Notes under the pieces: generated by a model
Told to the model about the DNA's origin: nothing
Seen by the model: the letters and a program-made list of their open reading frames with translations, nothing else
Database searches by the model: none
Made by a program: the position numbers and the translations under genes
Assembly (NCBI RefSeq): GCF_030272615.1
Contig: NC_081407.1
Coordinates: 263,176,574-263,240,573 of the forward strand
Direction: 5' to 3'
Length of the DNA stretch: 64,000 nucleotides
Source: Cryptomeria japonica
Lineage: Eukaryota > Streptophyta > Pinopsida > Cupressales > Cupressaceae
Shown: positions 1-10,157 of the stretch, piece by piece
Numbering within the stretch: the stretch's first letter is position 1
How the letters are laid out: every line of letters starts with the position of its first letter

Positions 1-863
1 CAAATTGGTGATAGCATCTTAATCTTCTTGCCTACTGGTATATCAAAGGCTGATTTCCTTTTGCCCAAACTCGATATCTCATTCAAGAAGAAAATCATTA
101 GGCACACTAACAGATTTCTGTACCAGAAAAATCCTTTCTTTTCTCCCTTAATCTTGCCTAAGTTCATAATCAACTCCTCTTTCATCCATTCACACAGATC
201 ATACTTTTCATCCTTCTTCAATATTTGATAAGCAACAAAAATGCAATAGCTAGAAATAGAGTTAAGTTGGTTAGATTGGGTTACCTTGTAACCTATGATC
301 ATGCTGACAAATTTGACATCCCTATCAGTAATGGTACTGACTATCATTGACCGATTATCAAAGGTTGCACTTGTGAGCTCGTTGATCTGATCATTTGATA
401 TCTTCTTCTCTGGTTTCTGACCTATTTGAGGTAAGCTAGTGATGGCCTTGATTTCTTCCTTGGTGATCTTATGGGGTCTATCCAACCAAATAAATTCACC
501 ATGAACTCTACTCAACATGTGCCAGATTATTTCATCCTCAAACTCAGGAAAATCCAAGATCCTAGTTAGCCCTAGGTTTACAATATGCTTGAATTTGGGC
601 TTGATTCCAAAGTCATTCAACAGTTTGGATATGTACATTGATTTAATCTTAGTTATTCCCAAATCCTCTATATTACAGTGGATGTAAGCTTTGACATCCT
701 CAACATAAATAACGCCTTTAGGAACCCTCGAAAAAGAGCCGATTGAATCATCTAGAGTTGCAATATGTGGGCATCTTTTGAATATTGGTCTCAGATAGTC
801 CTTAACCTCTCCTATAGTAGGATTTGCAATAAAAGTAGGGACGTAAGAAGAACCAACCTCCAT
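1..863 (-). CDS. Conserved ORF2 of a multi-zinc-knuckle LTR element (partial, runs off the left edge)
   Basis: The minus strand is open from an ATG at 861-863 to the window edge, about 287 codons without a stop. I do not recognise a named domain. Its middle reads SRVHGEFIWLDRPHKITKEE, and a closely similar run (SRVHDDFMW, then KITKE) occurs in the ORF at 42757-43650 of another element in this window. The two also share a later LLVC motif. It lies 3' of the zinc-knuckle gag, where pol would normally be. Seen: the open frame and the within-window homologue. Inferred: a real protein of a non-autonomous element family. Its C terminus lies outside the window. Confidence 0.6.
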   Translation of the reverse strand, partial: MEVGSSYVPTFIANPTIGEVKDYLRPIFKRCPHIATLDDSIGSFSRVPKGVIYVEDVKAYIHCNIEDLGITKIKSMYISKLLNDFGIKPKFKHIVNLGLTRILDFPEFEDEIIWHMLSRVHGEFIWLDRPHKITKEEIKAITSLPQIGQKPEKKISNDQINELTSATFDNRSMIVSTITDRDVKFVSMIIGYKVTQSNQLNSISSYCIFVAYQILKKDEKYDLCEWMKEELIMNLGKIKGEKKGFFWYRNLLVCLMIFFLNEISSLGKRKSAFDIPVGKKIKMLSPI

Positions 864-1057
864 TTTGATTGATTGAATTTTGAAAAATACTTGTAAATAG
901 TCATCGGTGATAAACCCTAGATATTTGCTCTAGATGCAGTTGAAATTGTTGATGGTTGCTTTTGATCACTCTGAATCATCTTTGACTCACTATGTATCAC
1001 TCTAAATACAAGGTGAACATACTGAAGTGAATTATTCCTTTTATCCTTTGGAAAACC

Positions 1058-2437
1058 CTAATTCACCATTGACATAAATGCCTTCCGATGAGACATATCA
1101 AATCTCGATTCAACATATATATGCCAGATAAACTTCTCAGATGTCTGAAACTTCCTTCCAGATCTCTTTCCTAGGGAGTATGCAAGATTTTCATGAAATT
1201 TGCCTACCCCTAAGGCATCTGACTTAATTGCTAGATGAGCTTTCTGCCGGTGTAGGAACATTTTGTTTTATCGGTTGAATAATCAAAGCACTTTCACCTC
1301 CCGATTGATCATCTAACTTCCTAGCCCATCTCTTGGTATGATCATTCCAGATATCATTGATATTTTTCTTTCCTTTATCATTTGGTCCATCATTGCTAAC
1401 CGATGGATTTTTGCTTCTACAAAACTTGGCAATGTGTCCAATCTTGTTGCATGCATAGCATATAATATTGTTCATTTGAATTGCTTTTCTATATCCAAAA
1501 AAATGCTTGACCTACACTGATTAGACATGTGTCCAAACTTTCCACATGCATGACATTTTACATTCATTCTATAATCTTATGTCTTATGACCATACTTATT
1601 GAATTTTGAACATTGATTGAGGACAAAGTTATAATTTTGATTTTCTCTACTTCTACATTGTTTAGCCATATGACCAAATTTATTACAAACAAAGCATCTA
1701 CTGTTAAATTTGTGAGCATTGAACTGCCTTACCAGTGTCTTCTGGTTTTGGTTGTTTGGATCATTAAGCATACTAGATGTCTGATCTTCATTTGTAGTAT
1801 CTGAGCTCTAACCTTGTTCAAATCCAAGTCCTTTGGAGTCTTTATTCTACCTTTGGCTTTCCAATAATTCATTAAGTTGCATTGAACTAGCCTTGAATTT
1901 GTCCTTATACTCATTTGCAATAGTCAGATCATCTCTTAGGATTGTCATCTATCTTTTAAGTTCTTGTTCATTGTTATGGAATTGCACTAATTTTGTTCTC
2001 AGCACATCATTTTCATGAGCTAACTTGATGCATTCCTTAGATCTTTCCTTCAATGATCTAGCAAGGTCTTCTTCCTTTTTGTTTATGTCTTTAATTTCTT
2101 TTGTCATCCTCATAGTTAGGGCTTGTGTTTCATTTTTCATAATTTCATTTTCTTGACTCAACTTCTGACATAGGTTCTTCAGAGTGTCCTTTTCTTCATC
2201 ATCTTGATCTTGCAATTGTTCCCATAGTTCCTTCCTTTTGGCTTGAGCACTAGATAGCTTCTCTTGCAGAGTGAAGATGAATTCTTTTGCAAATCTAAGT
2301 TCATCTTCCAAATTTATGTTCTTAACTTTTTCTGCTTCAAAATCTTCAAGAGAAACTTCAAGTTGTTGCCTTAAACACATCTGCATGGATTCTAGCTTCA
2401 AGATCTCCCTCAAGATGTTAGGCTTCCTCTGAGGCAC
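1058..2437 (-). pseudogene. Gag-like ORF with coiled coil and several CCHC knuckles, broken
   Basis: Read on the minus strand, 2437-1949 encodes about 160 residues rich in E, K, Q and L with heptad character, a likely coiled coil. Downstream are knuckles of the form C-x2-C-x4-H-x4-C: one within 1577-1771 (CFVCNKFGHMAKQC), one near 1527-1568 (CHACGKFGHMSNQC) and one in 1224-1475 (CYACNKIGHIAKFC). A damaged fourth lies near 1580-1620. Frame changes and stops separate the pieces. The arrangement follows a primer-binding site and LTR immediately upstream (2441-3235). It matches the Gag-like region at 44175-45526, so both elements belong to one type. The start is uncertain: the frame at 2437 opens with GTG, and a methionine near 2385 may be the real start. 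Confidence 0.65.
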
Positions 2438-2440
2438 AAA

Positions 2441-2452
2441 GCTCTAATACCA
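2441..2452 (-). other. Primer-binding site, mutated
   Basis: On the minus strand this reads TGGTATTAGAGC, one change from TGGTATCAGAGC, the usual plant primer site complementary to initiator methionine tRNA. It lies two bases from the LTR end, as expected for a minus-strand element whose 5' LTR is on the right. Confidence 0.7.
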
Positions 2453-2454
2453 AT

Positions 2455-3235
2455 TATTGGAATCCAAGAACACTAAGAGGGGGGTGAATCAATGTTTTAC
2501 CGGAATATAAGATTTTAGCCTTATCAAAACATTCATTCATCAACTGGTAAACATAAATACATATAACTTAAACAAATAATGCAATCACATAAATGAACAC
2601 CATTGGCCATATGAAGATATATTACATATAATAGGGGCCTACACATGTAGGAAGAAACACTGCCTAGAGTACCCTGCTCATCACAAAGAGTCTCACTGAC
2701 TACAATCACTTTCTAATACAAAACTGCAAAATGGAACTCATATGATGCATCTATTATGCCTGATTGAGTTCTAGTTAAGGCTCTGATTGTTTCGGTTTTT
2801 AAACCCTAAACCCTTGCCAGAATAATATACACATTATGAGTACCTTAGAAATCATCTACAGATCATTATAAAATATTTCTTTCGCATACATAAATTTTGC
2901 AAGTCAGAGCTTATTTCAAATGTTATCTTAAATGACCTAATAGACTAACTTATAAATCCTTACAAACATTTATATCATATGTATTCTTACATACAAAATG
3001 ATAATACATGTTAGCTCATTACAAATACATATGAAATATAAAATCCTTTGTCGAATATTACCCTTTTCCGAATCTCCAAGTGATTTCGGCTTCCCATACT
3101 GATACCTAGTTTGTCGGTTACCTTGAAATCCTTGATGCCAATAAAGTGTCTGTCAAATGATGGTGAGCGAAAATATGTTGCCAATGTTTCCATCAATGAC
3201 AACATAAGAAACTGAATGAGTGTCAATTGCCAACA
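2455..3235 (-). repeat. 5' LTR of the left-edge element (about 781 bp)
   Basis: On the minus strand the LTR starts TGTTGGCAATTGACACTC at 3235 and ends beside the primer site at 2455, where the canonical terminal CA appears as TA. Near its inner end is the G-run followed by GTGAATCA that also marks the LTRs at 38730 and 45589. The partner LTR is beyond the left edge, so length and target duplication cannot be verified. The element interrupts the R-type ORF at 3236-3519. Confidence 0.6.
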
Positions 3236-3519
3236 TTAGGATCTACAAAATATTTGATGTGATCTACATATGTAATACATTTTACTAAAAATATCACCAT
3301 AAAACAACATGCATCATGGATAAAATCTTTGAGATTTAATTGATTAATAGAAAGCAATTTGAAAATTCTAAAAATGCAATATGCTAAAGTGCTAGGAATG
3401 AAAATAAGTAATGTGAAGTGAAAGAAACCATTATCCAACCCATGATTATGATAAATATAAGTGAAAACCAATGTAATCATATGTGAAATGCTAAATAAAT
3501 CAGAACTATTAAGTGCCAT
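3236..3519 (-). pseudogene. Hydrophobic ORF of host repeat R, cut by the adjacent LTR
   Basis: About 95 residues on the minus strand, with two hydrophobic stretches that could be membrane segments. Its protein aligns with the N-terminal half of the plus-strand ORF at 47512-48138: both have MITL near the start, an IY-NH motif, KDFI, and end near IK-x2-VD. The frame is cut by the LTR ending at 3235, just after the VD motif. The family is not one I recognise. Conservation of amino acids between two diverged copies suggests it once encoded protein. Confidence 0.5.
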
Positions 3520-4020
3520 TATGAATGTTTAAAATCAGATAAAAAATACAAGTTATAAATTATGCAACCCACAAATCAAATTAACCAAAATAAATTAGGG
3601 TTTTGTGAATTTAACCTCTAAATTTATGTATTTTGATTAAAATCAGATCTATTAATGCAAAATTAAAAATTAAATATTTTCCAAATCAAATCTGGGAAAT
3701 TAATCCAAAACAGACAACTCACAAGTTCAATTTTAGAATTATAAATTAGGGTTTGTGTGAATTTAACCTCTAAATTTATTTAATTCAATTGAATATTAAA
3801 CTTGTAAATATAAATTTGAATTTGAAAATGCATAAACACTTAGATCTAATAAAATAAATAAAAAATAAAGGTGTAAGACATTGGGTTCACCAAAATGTGA
3901 TGTGGTGAAAATTAGTGTTTCCACCACTAGATGTAGTAAAACCACTAATTTTTCTTAGGGACCAATCACATTAGGGAAAGATAGGATTTTGATAGATCTA
4001 AACCTAATACATCTAGATTC
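3520..4020. repeat. Left segment of host repeat R, target of the Copia insertion
   Basis: AT-rich sequence without a credible ORF. The part from about 3890 to 4020 aligns by eye with 53330-53450: shared landmarks are the GGTGAAAAT run, the CCAC-TAGATGTA run, the ACCACTAAT/ACCGCTAAT run and TAGATCTA. It includes an inverted repeat, GAAAATTAGTG near 3914 and CACTAATTTTTC near 3945. It stops abruptly at 4020 where the Copia LTR begins and resumes at 37890. Confidence 0.6.
4016..4020. repeat. Target-site duplication GATTC of the Copia array (partner at 37890-37894)
   Basis: GATTC precedes the first LTR (4021) and follows the last LTR (ends 37889). Five bases is the usual Copia target duplication. 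No internal LTR is flanked on both sides by this word: each internal LTR is followed by the primer site. A caution is that the 5 bases before each internal LTR are also GATTC. Confidence 0.75.
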
Positions 4021-4914
4021 TATTGGGAAAAATGGTGTCTCAACCTTGCATTTATGTGAGGTTACTATTTATAGTAAGTTTTTATTTGAGCACGAAATGG
4101 TGCGAAACTCTCCCTGAAGCTTCTGGTTGGCTAGATAAGCATTCCGGTAAAGTTTCGTTGCAAGGTCACAGCTAGTTTTGAAGATATTAAAGTTTTCATC
4201 TTGGAGGGGTGCAATAAAATATTTAAACTTAATTTTGGGGACTTTAGAGGCTCCGAAACGCCCTGAAAAGTGGCCGTAACTGGCGAAGCGGGTTACGAGG
4301 TGATAGAGCACTTCGCGAGCTTTCCGGCGCTTCAAACGGTTCGTCAATCGGACACCCGGTTCTCAAGTTATGGCCTCCGGAAGTTTGTACTCCTGAAATA
4401 GGAAAAATAATTTGTATCAGATACATAAATGAGTGGTAAAAGGGAGCGACATGTGTTGATGTGTGCTTTAACATGTCATAGGGAATATAGAAGGGAGATA
4501 AGGTTGGCTACACTTTATTGGGTGGTTTTAGCCCATGGTTTTGTAATACCGTTTGATGGTTTCTTGTATTGTATCTCCTATTTATGAGGTGTGTGAGATA
4601 GAGGTTGTGTGTAAGAGTCCTATGGCTATTGAGTTGCCTCTGAATCTCTGATTAATGGTACTCCTGTGAAGAGCTTGCTCTGCAAGTATTTTGTAATCTG
4701 TTTTTGATTGCTGAATAAAATATTGAGCTGCTTTTGGAGGGTGGGGTTTTTCTCCAGAAAGGGTTTTCCCCACGTAAATCACTGTGTTGTGGTATGAATG
4801 CTATTATATCTATTTCTATTTTCTGTAACTATTGTAACGATCTGAAAAAGTTTTGCATTACCCTTCTCTCAAGGTTAGTGTAGGAAGTTGTTTCTGCTAC
4901 TTAACTTCCTTACA
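4021..4914 (+). repeat. Copia LTR 1 (outer 5' LTR)
   Basis: 894 bp, from TATTGGGAAAAATGG to CTTCCTTACA; the other copies begin TGTTGGG, so the terminal TG has become TA. It contains a TATTTATAG box-like sequence near 4066-4074 and an AATAAA at 4714-4719 that could serve as promoter and polyadenylation elements; neither is proven. By eye it differs from LTR 7 at about 18 positions, all substitutions. Confidence 0.95.
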
Positions 4915-4916
4915 AG

Positions 4917-4928
4917 TGGTATCAGAGC
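4917..4928 (+). other. Primer-binding site of unit A
   Basis: TGGTATCAGAGC, complementary to the 3' end of initiator methionine tRNA, two bases after the LTR. The same site follows LTRs 2 to 6, near 10036, 15155, 17356, 22475 and 27594. Confidence 0.92.
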
Positions 4929-5038
4929 CTGATCACTTTTGGTTTCAATTGTGGGCAGTTGGGTTTTTTGAACTAATCCAGATTTGAGTGGGAGCTTGTG
5001 CAGAAGACACTTTTTGATCTTGTTGCAGGAATATTAAG

Positions 5039-8000
5039 ATGGCGAGTTCATCAGGGAGAATAGAGGTGGAGAAATTTAATGGAAGTAATTTTGAGATGTG
5101 GAAGCTGAAGATGGAAGATCTGCTAATAGATCGAGATCTTTGGGATGCTGTTGATGCGAATGTCCAAAGGCCCTCAGATCCTACTGCGGCAGCTCAGTAT
5201 GATGTTATGGACCGAAAAGCCAAGGGTCTAATCAGACTGTGCTTGGCAGACTCTGTTCTGATCAATGTCCATGAAGAAAACTCTGCAAAGAAGCTATGGA
5301 CTAAGCTTGGTGAGATGTATCAAGTGAAATCTTTATTAAATCAAATTTTCTTAAGAAAGAAATTGTATTCCTTGAAGATTGAAGAGGGTGGACGAATTGC
5401 AGACCACCTGGAAGCATTCAATATGTTGGTGGCTCAATTAGTATCCATCGGTGTTAAGATGGACGAGGAGGAGAAATGTCAGATCTTGCTTTGCTCTTTG
5501 CCTGATTCGTGGGATTCTCTTGTTATGGCTATCGGTAGTACTTCTGTTGTTTTGAAATCTGAAGACGTGGTGGGTGCCCTACTTGGTGAAGAGATGCGAA
5601 GGAAGGTATCCATCAGTTCAAAGGAAGCCCTAACCGTTCGTGGAAGACCTAAGGAGAAAGGCAAGAAGAATGAGAAGCGCGGCAAGTCCAAATCCAAAGG
5701 GAGATCGAAATCTCCTGGAAAGTCCAAAGTCATTTGCTGGAATTGCGGTAAACCGGGTCACATCCGTAAGGACTGCAAAGAAGAAAAGAAGAAGAAGAAA
5801 AAAAAGTTCGATTCTGATTCTGAGTCCGACAAGGAAGATGGCAATGCATTTATTGCGGCTTTGGCGACTCATGCAGGTAATGATGCCTGACTAATTGACT
5901 CAGGTGCATCTTTTCATATGACTTCCAATAGAAATTGGTTTTCTGAATATGAAGGATTTAATAGAGGTAAGGTGTACTTGGGTGATGATTCACCTCTAGA
6001 CATTGTTGGTCGAGGTAAAGTTAGAATCAGGTTTTCTGATGGTAGAATAAAAGGGATTAATGGTGTGCTGCATATCCCTGGATTAAAACGAAACCTGTTA
6101 TCTGTGAGCAAACTAATAGATGCAGGTGTGCAGGTAGTCTTTTCTGAAACAGGATGTAAGATGATTAAGGGTGCTATAGTAGTTGCTAGAGGTGTCAGGT
6201 TTGGCACTTTGTATAAGCTTGAAGCATACACTGTTAAGTGTAATAGCACTTCTGTAAAAAGTAAATCTGTGGATACCTCACTGGAAGATTTGAAGGTTTC
6301 ACCTTCAGCAGATGGAAATGGTTTTTGGGTACCTAAGTGTGCACTTTCGTCTAAAGCAAAGTTACCTGCAGAGAAGACTATGTTATGGCACCAGAGACTT
6401 GGCCACATTGGAGAAAAGGGTCTAAGGACCTTGAAAAATAAAAACCTTGTTGAAGGTTTGAATGACTGTAACCTTGACTTTGATTTCTGTGAGCATTGCA
6501 TTTATGGAAAACAAAACCGCGTTCAGTTTTACTCGAGTTCTCATAAAACTTGTGGTGTTTTGGATCTTATCCATTCGGATGTGTTTGGTCCAGTAGATGT
6601 CTCTTCGATTGGAAAATCCACATATTATGTTTCATTTATTGATGATTTTAGTAGAAGGACATGGGTTTATTTTCTAAAGAGTAAATCTGAAGTTTTTAGT
6701 CGTTTTAAAGAATTTAAAGCAATGGTTGAGTTGCAGACTGGAAAGAAAATAAAATGTTTGAGAACTGATAATGGCGGTGAGTTTTGCTCTAATGATTTTG
6801 ATAGATTCTGTAAAGACTGTGGAATTAACAGGCAGAAGACAACTCCATATTCTCCACAGCAGAATGGAGTTGCAGAAAGAATGAACAGGACACTGATGGA
6901 GAAGGCTAGGAGTATGGTGAGTGGTGCTGGTCTCGAACAAAAGTTTTGGGCTGAAGCTGTCGCCACTGCTTGCTACCTGATTAACAGGTCTCTTACATCA
7001 GCTCTTGTTGATAAAACGCCTATGGAAGCATGGTCAGGTCACAAGCCTTCGTTGAGACATCTTAGAGTTTTTGGTTGCGAGGCATATGCACATGTGCCAA
7101 AGGAGAAGCGAACAAAGTTGGAGAACAAGGCTGTGAAATGTATCTTCATCGGGTATAGTTATGGTGTGAAAGGATACAAGCTTTGGAACCCTGTTGCACA
7201 AAAGGTAATTCACAGTAGAAGTGTTATTTTTAGAGAAATTAAGTCTCCTTCTGTTACATTGCAGCCAGAACAGACTAAAAAAGAAGATGTGATTCAACTT
7301 CCTTCTACACCTGAAAGAGTTGAATCGAGACCCCTAGATAGGCAAGAATTTGAGGAGAGCTCATCTAGCTCTGAATCTTCAGAAGAGGAGGAAGAACCTC
7401 CAACTCAGCTTGTTCGAAGGTCTACAAGACATAGACAACCACCTGAAAGGTATTCACCTGATGATTGGAGATGTATTTTTGCTCTGAATACTAGTGTGGA
7501 TGAACCGAAATCTGTAGAAGAGGCATTAGGTATGAATGATGCAGAATCCTTGAAGATTGCTATGGAGGAAGAAATGGCAGCTTTGAAAAAGAATGATACA
7601 TGGGATCTTGTACCATTGCCTGAAGGACGAAAACCTGTTGGTTTTAAATGGGTGTTCAAGAAAAAGATTGGTTCAGATGGAAGCATTGAGAAGTATAAAG
7701 CAAGGTTGGTTGCAAAAGGCTACTCTCAGGTTGAGGGTGTTGATTACGGTGAGATATTTTCTCCTGTTGCAAAAATGACGTCCATTAGATTTTTGCTTTC
7801 TATTGCTACTGCTTATGATTTAGAGGTTGAGCAAATGGATGTGAAAACTGCTTTCCTTCATGGTGATTTGGAGGAAGATATTTATATGACACAGCCAGAG
7901 CACTATGTGGTGAAAGGCAAAAGTAATTTGGTCTGTAAATTGAAGAAATCTTTGTATGGCCTCAAACAAAGTCTTAGGATGTGGTACCAGAAATTTGATA

Positions 8001-9082
8001 CATATGTGTTGAGTTTGGGATTTGAACGTTGTAAATCAGATCACTGTGTTTATTATAAATCTTATGGTGATCATTTCTTATTCATTGCATTGTATGTTGA
8101 TGATATGTTATTCATTGGTAAAGGGAAAGGTATGATTTCAGAACTGAAGTCTCAGCTCGCTGCTAAATTTGAAATGAAAGATCTTGGTGCAGCAAAGCAC
8201 ATTCTTGGGATGGAAATTAGAAGAGATAGGGTGAACAGAAAGATATGGCTAGGCCAGAGTAAGTATGTGAATTCAGTGTTACAGAGGTTCAACATGCAGA
8301 ATTGTAGACCATTGAGTGTTCCTTTTACAGTTGGAATGAAACTATCTATTTCAGATTGTCCTACATGCCCATTGGAGATGGAAGACATGAGCAGAGTGCC
8401 TTACCAAAGTGCGTTTGGAAGCTTGATGTATGCTATGGTCTGTACTAGACCAGATATTGCCCAAGCAGTGGGAGTACTTTCTAGATATATGTCTAATCCT
8501 GGTAGAGTTCATTGGGATGCAGTCAAAAGAGTCTTCAGATATTTGAAGGGTACTTCAGAGTATTCTTTGTGTTATCATGGTAATTCAGTTGGAGACATGA
8601 CTTCCCTTGATATCCATGGTTATGTGGATTCAGATTGGGCAGGTGATATTGATAGCAGAAGATCCACCAGTGCTTATGTGTTTACTTTGTTTGGTGGTGC
8701 AATTAGTTGGATGAGTAAGCGACAGGCTGTGGTTGCTTTATCCACTACTGAAGCAGAGTATATGGCAGCTACTCATGCTTGTAAAGAGGCCATTTGGCTT
8801 AAGAGACTGTGTTCGGATATTGGAATAAAACAAGATACAGTGACAGTTTACTGTGACAGTCAGAGTGCAATTAGCCTAGCTAAGAACCCGACATTTCATG
8901 CCCGGACCAAACATATTGATGTTCAGTATCATTTTGTTAGAGATATGGTCGAAGATGGTAGGGTGAAGCTGGTTAAGGTGGAAACTTTGATGAATGTTGC
9001 AGATGCTTTAACTAAGGTTGTGAGCACAGAGAAGTTCAGATGGTGTTCAGAGTCTATGGGCCTTATGTCCCCTAGCAATTGA
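5039..9082 (+). pseudogene. Copia unit A Gag-Pol polyprotein, one in-frame stop
   Basis: One frame of 1347 codons plus stop, interrupted only by TGA at 5888-5890 (codon 284). Domains: Gag with a CCHC knuckle (CWNCGKPGHIRKDC, residues 233-246) and a lysine-rich tail; protease with DSG at 287-289, directly after the stop; integrase with the HHCC finger from residue 451 and the D-D-35-E catalytic set at D514, D577 and E613; RT with YVDD at 1019-1022; and RNase H with the SDWAGD, TEAEY and YCDSQSA motifs. The lone stop sits exactly between Gag and protease in the context TGA CTA, and units C and F carry the same stop. It could be a simple W-to-stop transition or a leaky Gag/Pol boundary. The 57-bp 3' leader and polypurine tract follow. 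Confidence 0.93.
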
Positions 9083-9126
9083 TTCATTGTGTTGACATTC
9101 CCTTCCGCTCTTGCAAGGTGTTCGAC

Positions 9127-9136
9127 AAGTGGGAGA
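9127..9136 (+). other. Polypurine tract of unit A
   Basis: AAGTGGGAGA just before the LTR that starts at 9140, separated from it by TTC. The same tract precedes LTRs 3, 5, 6 and 7, and is lost with the truncation of unit C. Confidence 0.75.
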
Positions 9137-9139
9137 TTC

Positions 9140-10033
9140 TGTTGGGAAAAATGGTGTCTCAACCTTGCATTTAGGTGAGGTTACTATTTATAGTAAGTTT
9201 TTATTTGAGCACAAAATGGTGCGAAACTCTCCCTGAAGCATCTGGTTGGCTAGATAAGCATTCCGGTAAAGTTTCGTTGCAAGGTCACAGCTAGTTTTGA
9301 AGATATTAAAGTTTTCGTCTTGGAGGGGTGCAATAAAATATTTAAACTTAATTTTTGGGACTTTAGAGGCTCCGAAACGCCCTGAAAAGTGGCCGTAACC
9401 GGTGAAGCGGGTTACGAGGTGATAGAGCACTTCGCGAGCTTTCCGGCGCTTCAAACGGTTCGTCAATCGGACACCCGGTTCTCAAGTTATGGCCTCCGGA
9501 AGTTTGTACTCCTGAAATAGGAAAAATAATTTGTATCGGATACATAAATGAGCGGTAAAAGGGAGTGACATGTGTTGATGTGTGCTTTAACATGTCATAG
9601 GGAATCTAGAAGGGAGATAAAGTCGGCTACACTTTATTGGGTGGTTTTAGCCCATGGTTTTGTAATACCGTTTGATGGTTTCTTGTATTGTATCTCCTAT
9701 TTATGAGGTGTGTGAGATAGAGGTTGTGTGTAAGAGTCCTATGGCTATTGAGTTGCCTCTGAATCTCTAATTAATGGTACTCCTGTGAAGAGCTTGCTCT
9801 GCAAGTATTTTGTAATCTGTTTTTGATTGCTGAATAAAATATTGAGCTGCTTTTGGAGGGTGGGGTTTTTCTCCCGAAAGGGTTTTCCCCACGTAAATCA
9901 CTGTGTTGTGGTATGAATGCTATTATATCTATTTCTATTTTCTGTAACTGTTGTAATGATCTGAAAAAGTTTTGCATTACCCTCCTCTCAAGGTTAGTGT
10001 AGGAAGTTGTTTCCGCTACTTAACTTCCTTACA
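9140..10033 (+). repeat. Copia LTR 2 (shared by units A and B)
   Basis: 894 bp, TGTTGGG to CCTTACA. It serves as 3' LTR of unit A and 5' LTR of unit B, with the polypurine tract on its left and the primer site on its right. No target duplication surrounds it. Confidence 0.95.
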
Positions 10034-10157
10034 AGTGGTATCAGAGCCTGATCACTTTTGGTTTCAATTGTGGGCAGTTGGGTTTTTTGAACTAATCCAG
10101 ATTTGAGTGGGAGCTTGTGCAGAAGACACTTTTTGATCTTGTTGCAGGAATATTCAG

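Noticed and set aside
4069-4474. Minus-strand frames of 92 and 76 codons inside every complete Copia LTR
   Set aside because: They recur because the LTR is repeated. They overlap each other, vary with LTR substitutions and have no recognisable domain.
5914-6501. 195-codon minus-strand frame inside Copia unit A, repeated in the other units
   Set aside because: It lies antisense to protease/integrase coding sequence and persists only because the units are near-identical; no start context or domain supports it.
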